DNA of 64,000 nt from Limnanthes douglasii subsp. nivea (GCA_036936605.1 JAUPFV010000003.1:109563278-109627277), one strand, 5' to 3'. Shown: positions 1 to 11,815, numbered from the stretch's first letter. The notes: a model not told the origin generated them from the letters alone. Translations and numbers: made by a program.

Positions 1-228
1 TCAAGTTTCATCTGTGAGAAGTTTGTAGTTTTCAGCAGATTTCACCCCTTGTGGTTGCGGAAGATGGTGTGCCATGGTGGTTCTGATGCTTCCATTCATG
101 AAGCTGCGGGTGGTCTAAAGTGTTTGCGCTGTTCTTCCTTATGGTTACTTGGACTCTGCTCGAGTTCATCTTTGAAGCTTGTTCTGATTCTTTCAAATGT
201 TTTTGCTAGGTTTAGTTTAAAACTTTAG
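1..228 (+). other. Possible terminal coding fragment at window edge
   Basis: Frame 1 is open from the first base for 75 codons to a TAG at 226-228, while the other two forward frames stop within 30 bases. The stretch is clearly less AT-rich than the DNA after base 240, as exons usually are here. The translation is rich in Ser, Leu and Cys and shows no motif I recognise. It could be the last exon of a gene that starts left of the window, or a 3' UTR. I cannot choose between these. Confidence 0.2.
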
Positions 229-309
229 TTTGGTTTTGGCGGGAATATTGGAGCCAAATTATTTGTGTACTCAAACTTGAAATTTACTAAATAATAGTCA
301 TTTTCACTT

Positions 310-330
310 TATATATATATATATATATAT
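310..330. repeat. (TA)n microsatellite
   Basis: An uninterrupted alternating T/A run of about 20 bases sits just left of where similarity between flank A and flank B begins (about 361). Confidence 0.9.
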
Positions 331-360
331 CCCCACACCGTATAATTGACATTAATTAAT

Positions 361-3285
361 TGCAAAATGCTTAGCGAATAAAATTAAATGTCGTAATGAC
401 AAAACATTATTTCCGGCAACATATAATTTACCATAGTTAAAATCAGATCATTGAATTTTGTTTTTACAACATGATAACATGATATTCTTTTGTTGTCGGT
501 TCAAATACTTTTCAAAAAGATTATTTAATTTTAAAAATAAATATATTTAACCTGATGTAGTTTTAAGGTTCGTTAAAAAAAACTAATCGCTAAACATTTT
601 AAAATCACAAATTTATTTTGTTGAATTTATGAATTCGTTTTTCCAATCCAATCAATCAATTTAATTTTCAATTTCGAATTATTTGTATAGTGAATTATAT
701 AATTTAAAGTAAAAAATAAAATCATTCAAAAAATACAATATCGCATTCGATGCTTATTCCAAAGGCACTTCAACATGCGTTTTAATTTTCGATTTTGAAT
801 AACTTCTCGGCGATTATTTTTTTTAGAATTTATTTCTGTTTTTCAATTATATCAAAGTATAATCACGTTGAAAAAAAATAACAATAAAAAAACAGTCCCT
901 TAAAACGTTTTGGGCCTAAAACTGGGCTTATATAAATATGAAATGGAATTTATTGGTGCATTACAAAGTACACTGCAAAGTACAAGACAAAGCGTGCTAA
1001 TCGCTTATCATTGTCTATTTATATTCAAAAGAGCATCTTATCAGCACATCTTAATGATTATCATCACTTTTAACCCTCTGTTGGACACTCCTTTGCTCAG
1101 CTGTGTCAACAGGCTGACTCACAGTTGATGGAACCTTCTTTGGAGAGGCCCTAGCCAAGCTCCAGTTCCCTTCCCACGAATCCTTGTGGGTGTACATCAC
1201 TTTTTGCCTCGTCCCAAAGCAGGTCTTGAAACTTGACAGGTCGTCAAATGGGTTGTCACTAAGGCCACATTCTAACACTGGATCCTAAAATATTTAAATT
1301 CAAAAAGTGACAAATATCAGTTTATATATATAATGAAACTATGGAGTGTTCAAATCAAATTATCTAATGGCGGATATAGGTAAGAATTGAAGATAGGTAA
1401 GAATTGAAACTAGACTTTCTCAGTCAGCGGCATCGCATATCACCAGTTCGCCTCTAAGGAATCCATTACCTTTCTCCTGAAATCGTTCGGTGTGCCAGCA
1501 ACAACAGAGCTGGTTGGAGAGCTTGAATTGTCTTCAAGTTCTGATTCATTTGTGTGGCCCTAAAACACATATGTTTCAAAGCTGACAAATATTATTTTAT
1601 ATTTTAATTGAGAAATAGCACAGAGAAAATAGCTAAGGGTATTTGCATTGAAAAACAAAAGAATCATTATAATTTTCTTTGATAAATGTAGATCTCTGGT
1701 TTTCCGGCACGCAGAACAAGAACAAATTAAAAATACAATGACTCACTTGGTGGACAGAAGAGAAATGGTAAGAGCCGGTGATTGTCGTAGTTGATCCGAC
1801 ATAGTGAGGAATGCGGGTGACTCTTTTGGTCAAAAAGATTGAAGCCATCTTTTGGTTGTGGCTGTGGTTTTGGGTTTGGCTAGTGTTTTGTGGGAGAGAG
1901 GCGTAGTATGTTTTTGTGAGGATAGAATGAGGTGCAAAATGGATTTTAAAGCAAATGGATGGGTGTGTATTGAGAGTGTCCGTTCCGTGTGGGATTCCAT
2001 GTGATATTTTGTTTGACACATCGTGAACTGGTGATTGCGTTTTTGTTTTTATATGAAGGAATACTGTGTACGGTTAATACTAGGTAGGTTCAGTATAAAG
2101 ATGGTGGTCTGATCACGTCTCATGCAACACTCCATATTTCATAAGTATATCTTTCAGAACATACTAGACCGCTTTTCTTTATAAGCGCTGTTTGTTTTTG
2201 GTTGTGGGTTAATTATTAGTCTATTTTTGGATTTGACTATGTTTATTTTTGCTTCAAATCCAAATACTTGACTGATAAAGATAAACAATTGTTGAACCTC
2301 CGAGGTGATGTTACAGACGAGTGAAAACATAACATTCTTTTTACGGTGATAGAAGTTTAAAACAGTTAGAAGTTATTAGTTCAAAAAAACAGTAAGTTTA
2401 GTGTAGAATCCTAAGACTTACTGTTTAAGAAGAAATTTGTATAAAACCAGTTTTTAGTTAGTTTTCTGGATATTTTGGATTAATTTTATGGCTCCTTATC
2501 CTTTATTGTGAAAATCGTTCTTTTAAAAACAAATCTGATAGGATTTTCGATTTTCAAAAAACTGTTAAAAAACAAATCTGAAATGTTTGATCGAAAATAT
2601 CTAGTCTAAAACGTATGAGGAGAGAGATCGTTGAAGATTTAGGATTATTAGAGACGTGATGTAGTGTATGTTTCTAACTAATGACAAAGTGTTTTACTCA
2701 TATAATGACGCCTGTCTTTTTCTATTCTGAAAAAGACAAACACCGTACCATTTCTGTCATTATTAGACGAATTCCAAGCATCGTACCATTTTACTAGAAG
2801 AATTTCAAATTCCTTTTACCTTTTTGGGCAAGTAACATAACTGCATTATCTGGGGACGGCATGACCATGCAGATTATTTTAGTTCTGATAAAATTTTGAT
2901 TGATCAAGCCACTCTTTGAACAAGGTTGATTGATTTAGATACTCCATTTTTAGGCCAATTTTATGATAACAGAGTAACTATTTAAAATATACTTAATTTA
3001 TTAATTAATTCATTAAAAAAATATCACTTCATTAAAAAATATTAAATAAATTACGAATAAGTTACATAGTTTTTGTGGAGATTTTTTAATACAAATATTT
3101 TGGTCCGATCTTTTTTTATCGGTCATAGAAATTGTAATTGGAATAAGTAGCAAGAGAATAGTTAAAATATCTATTCACTTAAATGGCAATCGTAAGCGGA
3201 ACAATCTGTGTGTCGATCCATCAAAACAGCACGGTAGTATCTGACAGGTTTATCGATAATGAAAGATCCAGAAGATGCGATGATT
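361..3285. repeat. Segmental duplication, copy A (flanks plus gene)
   Basis: This block matches about 30720-33449 continuing at 39075-39160 (copy B). Its left part (361-930) also matches 49320-49625 and 51520-51860 (copy C). Matching words occur through the gene, its promoter side (for example the stretch with 'cacgtctcatgcaacactccatatt' near 2115 and 32298) and the far end (the 'agagtaactatttaaaatat' region near 2973 and 33023). Similarity ends near 3285, next to a MULE fragment. The non-coding part 2020-3285 shows no further gene. Confidence 0.85.
1051..1848 (-). CDS. Small three-exon gene of unknown function, copy A (141 aa)
   Basis: Exons on the minus strand are 1848-1747 (34 codons), 1559-1470 (30 codons) and 1284-1051 (77 codons plus TAA). 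Both introns have GT donors and TTTTAG acceptors and are phase 0. Residues 1-34 (MASIFLTKRVTRIPHY...) contain Lys and Arg, many Ser/Thr and no Asp or Glu, as in mitochondrial or plastid presequences. Exon 2 is Ser/Glu/Asp-rich. Exon 3 holds the conserved block ECGLSDNPFDDLSSF and later SWEGNWSLARASPKKVPS. I do not recognise the family. An in-frame upstream ATG at 2019 would add 57 residues, but in copy B the matching extension is in another frame, so 1848 is the better start. A TATA-like tttttata lies near 2046-2053. Both copies keep the frame, which suggests a real gene. Confidence 0.7.
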
Positions 3286-3324
3286 TTTAGTTTTTGCGAT
3301 AATTTACCTCCCAACATATATGAT

Positions 3325-3931
3325 TGTACTTTTAACAATCAAATCAAACAGTTTTGTGGTTTTGTCTATACTCGAGTTAATTGATAGGATTAAAGTTTTA
3401 CAAATGATTCAAATCTCGAGACGTTTTGTTGATGCTAAACGTTGGACTAGTGATATGTGTCATGAATTTGATAAAAAAAATTAAAGCTAATGTCGAAGAA
3501 GGTCGTCCATGGATAATTTATCCGTCTACTCTTTTTTTTGCATGAAGTGTTTTGTGATTTTGTTATGGTTGTTGATTTTAGTGTACGTACTTGTTCTTGT
3601 GGTGCATGGCAACAAGATTGTTTCACATGCTCTTATGCTTTAGCTGCGTTATTGTATATAGATTCAGATCCTATAAAATATATTGAGTCATGCTATTTTT
3701 TAAGCTCGTATAAGGCAATATATTCATACGGTATAGCTGTATTTACTACTTTTGGTCAAGCGTGTACTTCAACAACTTCTCCAGATGTACTTCCTTCGGT
3801 TTTAAATAGGAGAATTGGACGACCTATGAAGAAACGAATTTGATCTAGAGGAATTAAGTATTTGAACTATAACGTCTTCTCGTTGTTGTCAATCTGGTCA
3901 TAATAGACGATCACGTGTAGACGTTTTGTAA
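3325..3931 (+). pseudogene. MULE (mudrA-like) transposase, C-terminal fragment
   Basis: With a few frame changes, the translation aligns with the C-terminal part of the MULE transposase at 61001-62204. It shows FNNQIKQF, LIDRI, a region ending in VVDFSV, then the SWIM-type zinc motif CSCGAWQQDCFTCSYALAAL (CxC...C; the usual His is Tyr) and the tail PMKKRI. A stop after PMKKRI is followed by a degenerate zinc knuckle CCQSGHNRRSR. The N-terminal and DDE catalytic parts are missing. Everything from base 3616 on is repeated at 5990 by the tandem duplication. Confidence 0.75.
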
Positions 3932-4142
3932 GATCAATGTAAGTTTTGTTTTTTTATCTTCTTTTGTCATAATAAAAATAGATTATGCACAATAGATGCG
4001 AAATGTTTTATTATAGATGGACTTGATAGATGCGAAACCTTTTATAACCGAAGTAGATGGACTTGATAGACGCGAAATATGCATAAACAAATATATTGAT
4101 ATGATATATGCGAAACTTGTTAGAACAAAATTCATTTGTTTA

Positions 4143-4433
4143 TGGTGATGATGAAAACTAATTTATGGGTAAATATGGAAAATCTGGTGATGATGAAAAT
4201 CAATTTAGGGGTAAATATGGAAGATTTTTAGGTTGTTTGATATTATGTTTTTGGTGAAGAGTAGTTAGAGAAATTAGGTGTTTACTTGTATTTGATATTT
4301 TGGAAAAATTCCAACATCTTTAATGATGTTGGTTGAGATATTTATACCCTTTTAGATCCATAGGTCATCCGGGTTGGATCTTTTATTTGGGTCGAGCTTA
4401 TGAGCCCCCAAGCCCATAATCTGATGCACTAGC
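4143..4433 (-). mobile_element. G2 LTR in reverse orientation, first part
   Basis: Read on the minus strand, this is the promoter and 3' half of an LTR. It has a TATA-like tataaatatc near 4340, the word gggcttgggggctcataagc near 4400, and an end of catcatcacca. It continues after G1 at 15062-15197, where the minus-strand LTR start (tgatagg) and a purine tract lie. Sequence order and similarity to 18977-19334 and to the G3 LTRs support the call. A roughly 43-base internal duplication is present near 4143-4230. A second copy of this segment, made by the tandem duplication, lies at about 6517-6817. Confidence 0.7.
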
Positions 4434-4856
4434 TGATAAGGGAAGGAAAATATAAATAATAACAAGGTTAATTATGTAAATATATAAGGACTAAATATGT
4501 GTATTTAAGTAATTAAGGACCAAAGTAAAGCAAACATAAGAAATAGAGGTGTTGGGTGATATTCCCCAAGAACTTGTCTGTAAATAGTAGAGGAGTGGGG
4601 TGAGAAATCCACCTTAACGGTGGTAATTATCTAATTTTACTATCCACCTCATGTACTATATAAATGACATTCTCTTTTTGAGAAATATGTCAATGATTAG
4701 TCAATTATTGCTACATTTATTCCTTTTGTTTCTTTCTCTCTCTACAAAACATAGATCTTATAATTACAGTTGGCTCATACGAACATTTCTTAGACATACG
4801 CACTCCTACGAACATTTCCACTTCCGAACTAACCTAAGAATATTCTGAGTTCATCA
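4434..4856 (+). repeat. G1 5' LTR (LTR1)
   Basis: A 423-bp TG...CA repeat. A TATA-like ctatataaat lies near 4660. A degenerate primer-binding site resembling the tRNA-Asp complement may start just after it (tgtcaccatcgtgggaa); this is tentative. Confidence 0.9.
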
Positions 4857-5806
4857 ATGTCACCATCGTGGGAACCTGAGTGGTACCCCGAATCAACGTT
4901 CCAAAACTTTAAAAATAATCTAAAATAAAATGGAAACATAAGTTTGTGGTGAGGCTGAACAAAGGATCTCATTGGTGTTGTATCTGGTGACCATTTGATG
5001 GAAGAGCAAGTCACAAACGAAGGAAACGACCCTAAACGATACGCGGAGGAGCTTATAGAAGAATATGACCTGGTTTTCAGGCGTAAAGAGTTGTTGGAGG
5101 ACATCGAAAAACCAAACATAGAGAAAGAATCGATAATAAGCTCTAAAAGAGTCAGATATGAAGTCAAACGAGGGAGAGTTACGACTGATTAACCTCAATA
5201 TGCCATTCAACCTGAAGAAAGGTGTCGGGGGAAAATTCATCGATTTTTCAAAAGGAGAGCTAGATCTGAACAAATATATGAATCGTCGGAATCTAGTGAG
5301 TATAGTTCTCTTAGGTCAGATGAATTTTAATCCTCGATACCGATGCTTGGTACAAAGAAGATCAGAAGCAAGAGATTCAAAGATGCGTAAAAGCTCTCAT
5401 CGGACCAGTCGGAGAAAGAAGGATGCGAGGAAGAAGGGTGATCATGGGAAAAAAAGTTGTATTACGAGGATCCCGAAAAAGCAGGGAATATCCGACCATA
5501 GCATATAACTCCACGGAGCCAGCACCAACCCGACAATTACAACCAAGATTACTGAATCAGTAATTAATTTACTTTTCCGACCGAGAAAGTGTTGTATATG
5601 ACAGTTAATGAAGGTCGCGGGGGAGTGCTTACAAAGTCAGACATAATTGGAGGTAATCTTTACTCTCTCCTGAGGTCTTTTTCGGATATCTTCCCAAGTG
5701 GTTCGATATTTCCAAGCTGGAAAGGTTCTATAGGACTCAAGATCCAGATAATCACATTGAGCAGTTCAAGAACTTCATTATCAATTATGATGATGATGAC
5801 AAGCTA
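4857..5806 (+). pseudogene. G1 gag, 5' part in duplication unit 1
   Basis: The reading frame starts directly after LTR1 (MSPSWEPEWYPES...) and is broken by stops and frame changes. Recognisable pieces are the acidic/basic stretch near 4995-5190 (GNDPKRYAEELIEEYDLVF), a Ser/Arg-rich part near 5290-5500, and the start of the capsid-like region near 5740 (DNHIEQFKNF in another frame). It is the duplicate of 7241-8200. In Ty3/Gypsy elements gag forms the virus-like particle; this copy cannot. Confidence 0.65.
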
Positions 5807-6217
5807 GTGTGCAGGGCATTCTCCCAAACCTTCAAGAACGTTGCGTCCAAGTGGTATAATCGTTTACCTCAAGGATGTATAATTTTATTTAATTTGTTTT
5901 GGAGTATGTTCCGACAGCATTTCGTTGGTCGAAAGAAATTCCGTGCAAATGAGGATACCATCATTTACTGCAGACATAAAGTTGGAGAAGATTGTTTCAC
6001 ATGCTCTTATGGTTTAGCTGCGTTATTGTATATAGATTCAGATCCTATAAAATATATTGAGTCATGCTATTTTTTAAGCTCGTATAAGGAAATATATTCA
6101 TACGGTATAGCTGTATTTACTACTTTTGGTCAAGCGTGTACTTCAACAACTTCTCCAGATGTACTTCCTTCGGTTTTAAATAGGAGAATTGGACGACCTA
6201 TGAAGAAACGAATTTGA
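5807..6217 (+). pseudogene. Hybrid ORF: gag capsid piece fused in frame to MULE SWIM tail
   Basis: This 136-codon frame starts in gag (MCRAFSQTFKNVASKWYNRL, a Retrotrans_gag signature) and crosses the tandem-duplication junction at 5989/5990 without a frameshift. It ends as the MULE transposase tail (CFTCSYGLAALLYIDS ... PMKKRI). The fusion is a by-product of the duplication. Nothing shows that it is expressed. Confidence 0.85.
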
Positions 6218-8385
6218 TCTAGAGGAATTAAGTATTTGAACTATAACGTCTTCTAGTTGTTGTCAATCTGGTCATAATAGACGATCACGTGTAGACGTTT
6301 TGTAAGTTCAATGTAATTTTTGATAATTTTTGTTTTTTTATCTTCTTTTGTCATAACAAAAATAGATTATGCACAATAGATGCGAAATGTTTTATTATAG
6401 ATGGACTTGATAGATGCGAGACCTTTTATAACCAAAGTAGATGGACTTGATAGACGCGAAATAGGCATAAACAAATATATTGATATGATATATGCGAAAC
6501 TTGTTAGAACAAAATTCATTTGTTTATGGTGATGATGAAAAGTAATTTATGGGTAAATATGGAAAATCTGGTGATGATGAAAATTAATTTAGGGGTAAAT
6601 ATGGAAGATCTTTAGGTTATTTGATATTAAGTTTTTTGTGAAGAGTAGTGAGAGAAATGAGGTGTTTACTTGTATTTGATATTTTGGAAAAAGTCCAACA
6701 TCTTTAATGATGTTGGTTGAGATATTTATACCCTTTTAGATCCATGGGTCATCCAGGTTGGATCTTTTATTTGGGTCGAGCTTATGAGCCCCCAAGCCCA
6801 TAATCTGATGCACTAGCTGATAAGGGAAGGAAAATATAAATAATAACAAGGTTAATTATGTAAATATATAAGGACTAAATATGTGTATTTAAGTAATTAA
6901 GGACCAAAGTAAAGCAAACATAAGAAATAGAGGTGTTGGGTGATATTCCCCAAGAACTTGTCTGTAAATAGTAGAGGAGTGGGGTGAGAAATCCACCTTA
7001 ACGGTGGTAATTATCTAATTTTACTATCCACCTCATGTACTATATAAATGACATTCCCTTTTTGAGAAATATATCAATGATTAGTCAATTATTGCTACAT
7101 TTATTCCTTTTGTTTCTTTCTCTCTGTAAAAAACATAGATGTTATAATTACAGTTGGCTCATACAAACATTTCTTAGACATACGCACTCCTACGAACATT
7201 TCCATTTCTGAACTAACCTAAGAATATTCTGAGTCCATCAATGTCACCGTCGTGGGAACCTGAGTGGTACCCCGAATCAACGTTCCAAAAATTTAAAAAT
7301 AATCTAAAAATAAAATGGAAACATAAGTTTGTGGTGAGGCTGAGATAAATCCGACAAAGGATCTGATTGGTGTTGTATCTGGTGACCATTTGATGGAAGA
7401 GCAAGTCACAAACGAAGGAAACGACCCTAAACGATACGCGGAGGAGCTTATAGAAGAATATGTCCTGGTTGTCAGGCGTAAAGAGTTGTTGGAGGACATC
7501 GAAAAACTAAACATAGAGAAAGAATCGATAATAAGCTCTAAAAGAGTCAGATATGAAGTCAAACGAGGGAGAGTTACGACTAATTAACCTCAATATGCCA
7601 TTCAACCTGAAGAAAGGCGTCGGAGGAAAATTCATCGATTTTTCAAAAGGAGAGCTAGATCTGAACAAAAATATGAATCATCGGAATCTAGTGAGTATAG
7701 TCCTCTTAGGTCAGGTGAATTTTAATCCTCGATCCCGATGTTTGGTACAAAACAGATCACAAGCAAAGAGATTCAAAGATGCGTAAAAGCTCTCATCGGA
7801 CCAATCGGAGAAAGAAGGGTTCGAGGAAGAAACGTGATCATGGGAAAAATAGTTGTATTACGAGGATCCCAAAAAAGTAGGGAATATCCAACCATAGCAT
7901 ATAACTCCACAGAGGCAGCATCAACCCAATAGTTACAACCAAGATTACTGAATCACTAATTAATTTACTTTTCCGACCGAGAAAGTGCTGTATATGACAG
8001 TTAATGAAGGTCCCGGGGGAGTCTTTACAAAGTCGGACATAATTGGAGGTCATCTTTACTCTCTTCTGAGGTCTTTTTCGGACATCTAACCAATTGGTTC
8101 GATATTTCCAAGCTGGAAAAGTTCGATGGGACTCAAGATCCAGATAATCACATTGAGCAGTTCAAGAACTTCATGATCAATTATGATGATGATGACAAGC
8201 TAGTGTGCAGGGCATTCTCCCAAACCTTCAAGAACGTTGCGTCCAAGTGGTATACTTGTTTACCTCAAGGATGTATAATTTTATTTAATATCGTTTGGAG
8301 TATGTTCTGACAGCATTTCGTTGGTAGAAAGAAATTCCGTGCAAATGAGGATACCATCATTTACTGCAGAAATAAAGTTGGAGAA
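5990..8385. repeat. Tandem duplication, unit 2 (2.4 kb)
   Basis: This is the second copy of 3616-5989. The junction at 5989/5990 joins gag to the MULE tail. After 8385 the gag sequence continues normally (agcttaaaagagtac), so unit 2 holds the original right border and unit 1 the original left border. Only about 2 bases (aa) are shared at the breakpoints. Confidence 0.93.
6818..7240 (+). repeat. G1 internal LTR (LTR2) from the tandem duplication
   Basis: A 423-bp copy of LTR1, closer to LTR1 than to the 3' LTR. It has no target duplication of its own, because it was copied by the 2.4-kb duplication rather than inserted. Confidence 0.9.
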
Positions 8386-9146
8386 AGCTTAAAAGAGTAC
8401 ACGAAATATTTTATTGAGGTCAAGACAGATATGGAGTTTTGTAAAGACAAAGTGGCACTGGCTGCTTTCCGAAAGGGTTTTCTTCCGACGGTAATGAAAA
8501 AAAATACCGCAGAGACACATGCCATGACATTCGGAGCGCTACTAAATCAGATAGAGAAGCGGATTCTAGTAGAAGAAACTAGATCCTCGGAGATAGAATC
8601 GATGTATCAGTTCTATCAGGATCCGACCTTGATAAGGGCTAGTGCACAAACGGTGAATGTCCGACCACAAGTATCGCAACCAAAAATAACCGTCCGACCT
8701 CGAGCAACAGTTCAAGAAACAGGTCAGACTCCTCGACGGGTAGTGAACAATCAACAGTATACATCTGCAGGACAAACGTCTCAACAGTACGTTTAACCAT
8801 GTCCAACAAGTTGGTTCGACCCGCTCACTATCCCAATTTAACTGAGTGTGTATCAACCATTTTTGAAAAAGCACGTGCAAATATACACTTTCGTAAGCCT
8901 TTCCTGTTACAGACCCCAAGGGAGCATAAGAAGAATAAATATTGTCAATTTCATGAAGATATCGGGCACGATACGAAATATTGTGTGGCATTGAAAAAAG
9001 AAGTCCAGTATTTGATAGAGAATGGAAAATTAATCAATTCTGTGAAAAATAATTCTGCGGTTGCTCCCAAGCAAATGGAGATGGACCCAAGAGACCAAGA
9101 GAACACAGATTTTATTATTAGAAGAGGCTGCACCGTTATAAGGTAA
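7241..9146 (+). pseudogene. G1 gag (main copy)
   Basis: The Retrotrans_gag region lies at about 8100-8570: KWYTCLPQGCII, then ESLKEYTKYFIEVKTDMEF, then the open frame from 8431 with KVALAAFRKGFLP. Downstream is a Gln/Thr/Pro-rich linker. A nucleocapsid-type motif lies at about 8936-9030 (KYCQFHEDIGHDTKYCVAL, the C..H....GH.T..C form usual in Tat elements). The frame changes at about 7590, 7790, 8090, 8280 and 8795. Coding then jumps straight into reverse transcriptase near 9120, so the protease and the N-terminal part of RT are missing. Confidence 0.8.
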
Positions 9147-11815
9147 TGCCATTCAGATTAAAAAACGTTGGGGCAACATACCAACTCTTAGTAAACAAAG
9201 CTTTTGAGTGTCAGATTGGTAGAAATGTTGAGGTCTACATCGATGACATGCTAGTCAAGAGCCTCAAAGACGAGAATCACTTAGCTGACTTGGAATAAAC
9301 CTTTTCCGGTTTGACCAAGATAAATTTGAAATTGAACCCAGAGAAGTCCACGTTCGGGGTAAGATCTGGAAATGTTTTAGGATACATAGTTAGTGAAAAG
9401 GGTATTGAAGCCGATCTGATATAGTTAAATGCTATGTGTGCTATGACCTCACCAAGAACAATCAAAGAGGTATAAATCCTGACTGGAAGATTGGTAATGT
9501 TGAACTAGTTCATACGACGATCCTCAGACAAATGTGCCCCTTCTTTATAGGTACTGAGAAAAGCAAATTTCTTTGATTGGACTCAAGAATATTCAGATGC
9601 TTTTAACTAGATTAAAGAATACATTTCCTCCCCGGAAATCATGACCAAGCCAGATCCGGAGGAGAAGTTTTTTATAATTTTGGCACTGTCAGATTTCACA
9701 GTGAGTGTGATCTTAGTCGAAGAGAAGTCAAATGTTCTGAAGTCGGTTAATTGTCTAAGTAAGAGTCTTTTGGATGCTGAGAAACGGTAGCTCAAGTTAG
9801 AAAAGTTGGCGCTTGCATTGGTAACATATGCGCGAAACATTGAGGCCTTACTTTCTGGCTCGTTCAATTGTTGTACGAACATCTTTTCTGTTGAAGAACA
9901 TGCTACAAAGGCCTGATGTGTCAGGAAGAATGACAAAGTGGTCGGTAGAGCTTGGAGATTTTGATATTGAATTTGAACCACGAACTGCTTTCAAAGCACA
10001 AGCATTAGCTGGTTTTCTGGTCAAATTCTACTCCGATCGGAATGAAATGGATATTGATAAAGAAGAGTCTGACTCATAGTGGGTAGTCCGAACTGAAGGG
10101 GGTTCAAGCTCATCTGGTTGTGGTGTAGGAGTACAATTAACATCTCCATAAGTAATTTTTATGTATCAAGCTCTCCAATTCGGCTTTAAAGCGTCAAATA
10201 ATGAAGCAGAGTACGGAGCTGCTTTGACTGGCTTAAGACTTGCAAAAATTTGTTTGAGCCAAAAGAGTAAGGTTGATAAGTGGTTCACAACTTCTAGTTA
10301 ACCATGCTTCTAGACGATCAGAAGCAAGAAAATATCATTTAGTAAAATATTTGGGGGGGTTTTGAAGGCCTTAACCTTGAGTTTTGAGGATGTCAGATAC
10401 GAACATGTTCATAGGGCTGGGAATTCAATGGTTTATTCTTTGGCCAGAGAATCTTACTCAGAGGAGTACCCATGGATAGTCGTCCAAGAAAACCCATCAA
10501 TTGTTAAGGGGTCCGAATCAATTGAAGGAGGTGTTGAGGCCTTCTAAATTTCCACAGCTATAGTGAAAGACTATATAAGTGAGATACACGAGTTTTTAGT
10601 CAACGACATATTACCAGTTGATAAAATAATGGCTAAAAGAATACGATTCAAGGCATATGGATATGTGGTACTCGGAGATGTATTGTATAAGAAATCTTTT
10701 AACCAGCTTTTACTTTGTTACTTAGGGAAGGATGAATCGCAATTGATACTTTCAGAGTTGCATGATGGGGAAGGGTCAACAAATTGTCGCTCCAAAATAG
10801 TGATACGAAGAGTTCTCTTGGCTGGTCATTATTGGCCGACCATCTCCTCAGATGCAAAGGAATTAGTGCTGAAGTGCGAAACTTGCCAAATATTTGCTAA
10901 TTCAATCCATACGCCCGACGTGCCGCTCGAATCAATATCAGACTCTTTACCATTCGACCGATGGGGTATTGATCTAGTCGGACCCCCCCCCCCCCCCGAT
11001 GGCATCAGGAGGTCGTGAAACAATCATTATTGCAGTAGATTACTTCTCCAAATGGGTAAAATCCAAGCCGTTAATAGGAACAAGAGCGAAATATGTGATC
11101 AGGTTTATTATTTCTAACATATGTTGCCGCTTTGGTGTACCAAGAAAAATTACAATGGATAATAGACCACAATTCGATAACAATGAGATGAAATCTTTTT
11201 GTGCATCTAAGGGGATAAAGTAATACTTCTCAGCAAATTTCCACCCTCAAGAAAATGGCCAGGTCGAAGTAATTAATCAGACAATATTAGATGGGCTAAG
11301 GAAGAATCTGGAGGGTAAGGCCGGAAAATGGCTGGATTACCTACAAGAAACTCTATGGGATTACATGACAACTCCTCGGACTGTAACGCAAGAGTCACCA
11401 TTTGCACTCATTTATGGGATGGACGTGGTAGTACCATCAGAAACAATGTTCCCATCATACAGCTTAAGTGAATACTCAGAGGAAACAAATGATAGAGGAG
11501 AGAGCACGGAGTTGGACCTAATAGAAGAAAAGAGAAAAAGGGCGTAGTTAAACTCTTTATACTTCCAGACTTTGATGAGGATTCGGTATACGTCAAAAGT
11601 GAGAAGAAGAGAGTTCAAAGTTAGGGAAAAAGTTTTAAAGAAATTATTCCTTCATACAAAAGTAAAGAGGCTGGGAAAGTTAGCTCCCAATTGGGAAGGG
11701 TCGTACACGGTAACTAAGAAGATAAAGTCGCGGACGTACAGACTATAAGATAAACAACGAAGAGATCTTCCCCACCATTGGAACATTGAGCACCTCACAG
11801 TTTATTTAGAGTAAA
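9120..11815 (+). pseudogene. G1 pol remnant (RT, RNase H, second RNase H, integrase)
   Basis: RT (about 9130-9480) shows YKVMPFRLKNVGATYQ and the catalytic box VEVYIDDMLVKS. RNase H spans about 9540-10079, ending with DVSGRMTKWSVELGDFDIEF. A second RNase H-like region spans about 10080-10547 (SGCGVGVQL, NNEAEYGAALTGLRLA), as in Tat/Ogre-type elements. Integrase spans 10563-11815: KCETCQ of the zinc-binding part; WGIDLVG and ITMDN for the two Asp and NGQVEVIN for the Glu of the DDE core; and the C-terminal LGKLAPNWEG ... HHWNIEHLTVYLE. Stops lie at about 9296, 9421 and 11221, among others, and a 15-C run at 10983-10997 breaks the integrase. Polyprotein function is lost. Confidence 0.88.
10983..10997 (+). 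repeat. Poly-C tract (15 C)
   Basis: A run of 15 C inside the integrase, right after the first catalytic Asp (WGIDLVGP). The frame upstream and the frame downstream (ASGGRETIIIAVDYFSKW) do not match, so a shorter run probably grew and shifted the frame. Confidence 0.95.

Larger units (their letters stand above)
3616..5989. repeat. Tandem duplication, unit 1 (2.4 kb)
   Basis: The unit runs from gattgtttcacatgct in the MULE fragment to gttggagaa in gag, and is followed directly by unit 2. It contains the MULE tail, the G2 LTR segment, G1's first LTR and the 5' part of gag. The two units differ only by scattered substitutions and small indels, for example about 20 extra bases near 7345 in unit 2. 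Confidence 0.93.

Noticed and set aside
1849..2019. An in-frame N-terminal extension of the small gene from ATG 2019
   Set aside because: Copy B has a similar peptide, but there it is out of frame with the gene. The presequence-like start at 1848 is the conserved one.
6818..7240. LTR2 as the edge of a separate nested retrotransposon
   Set aside because: It sits at the same place in both 2.4-kb units and has no target duplication of its own.
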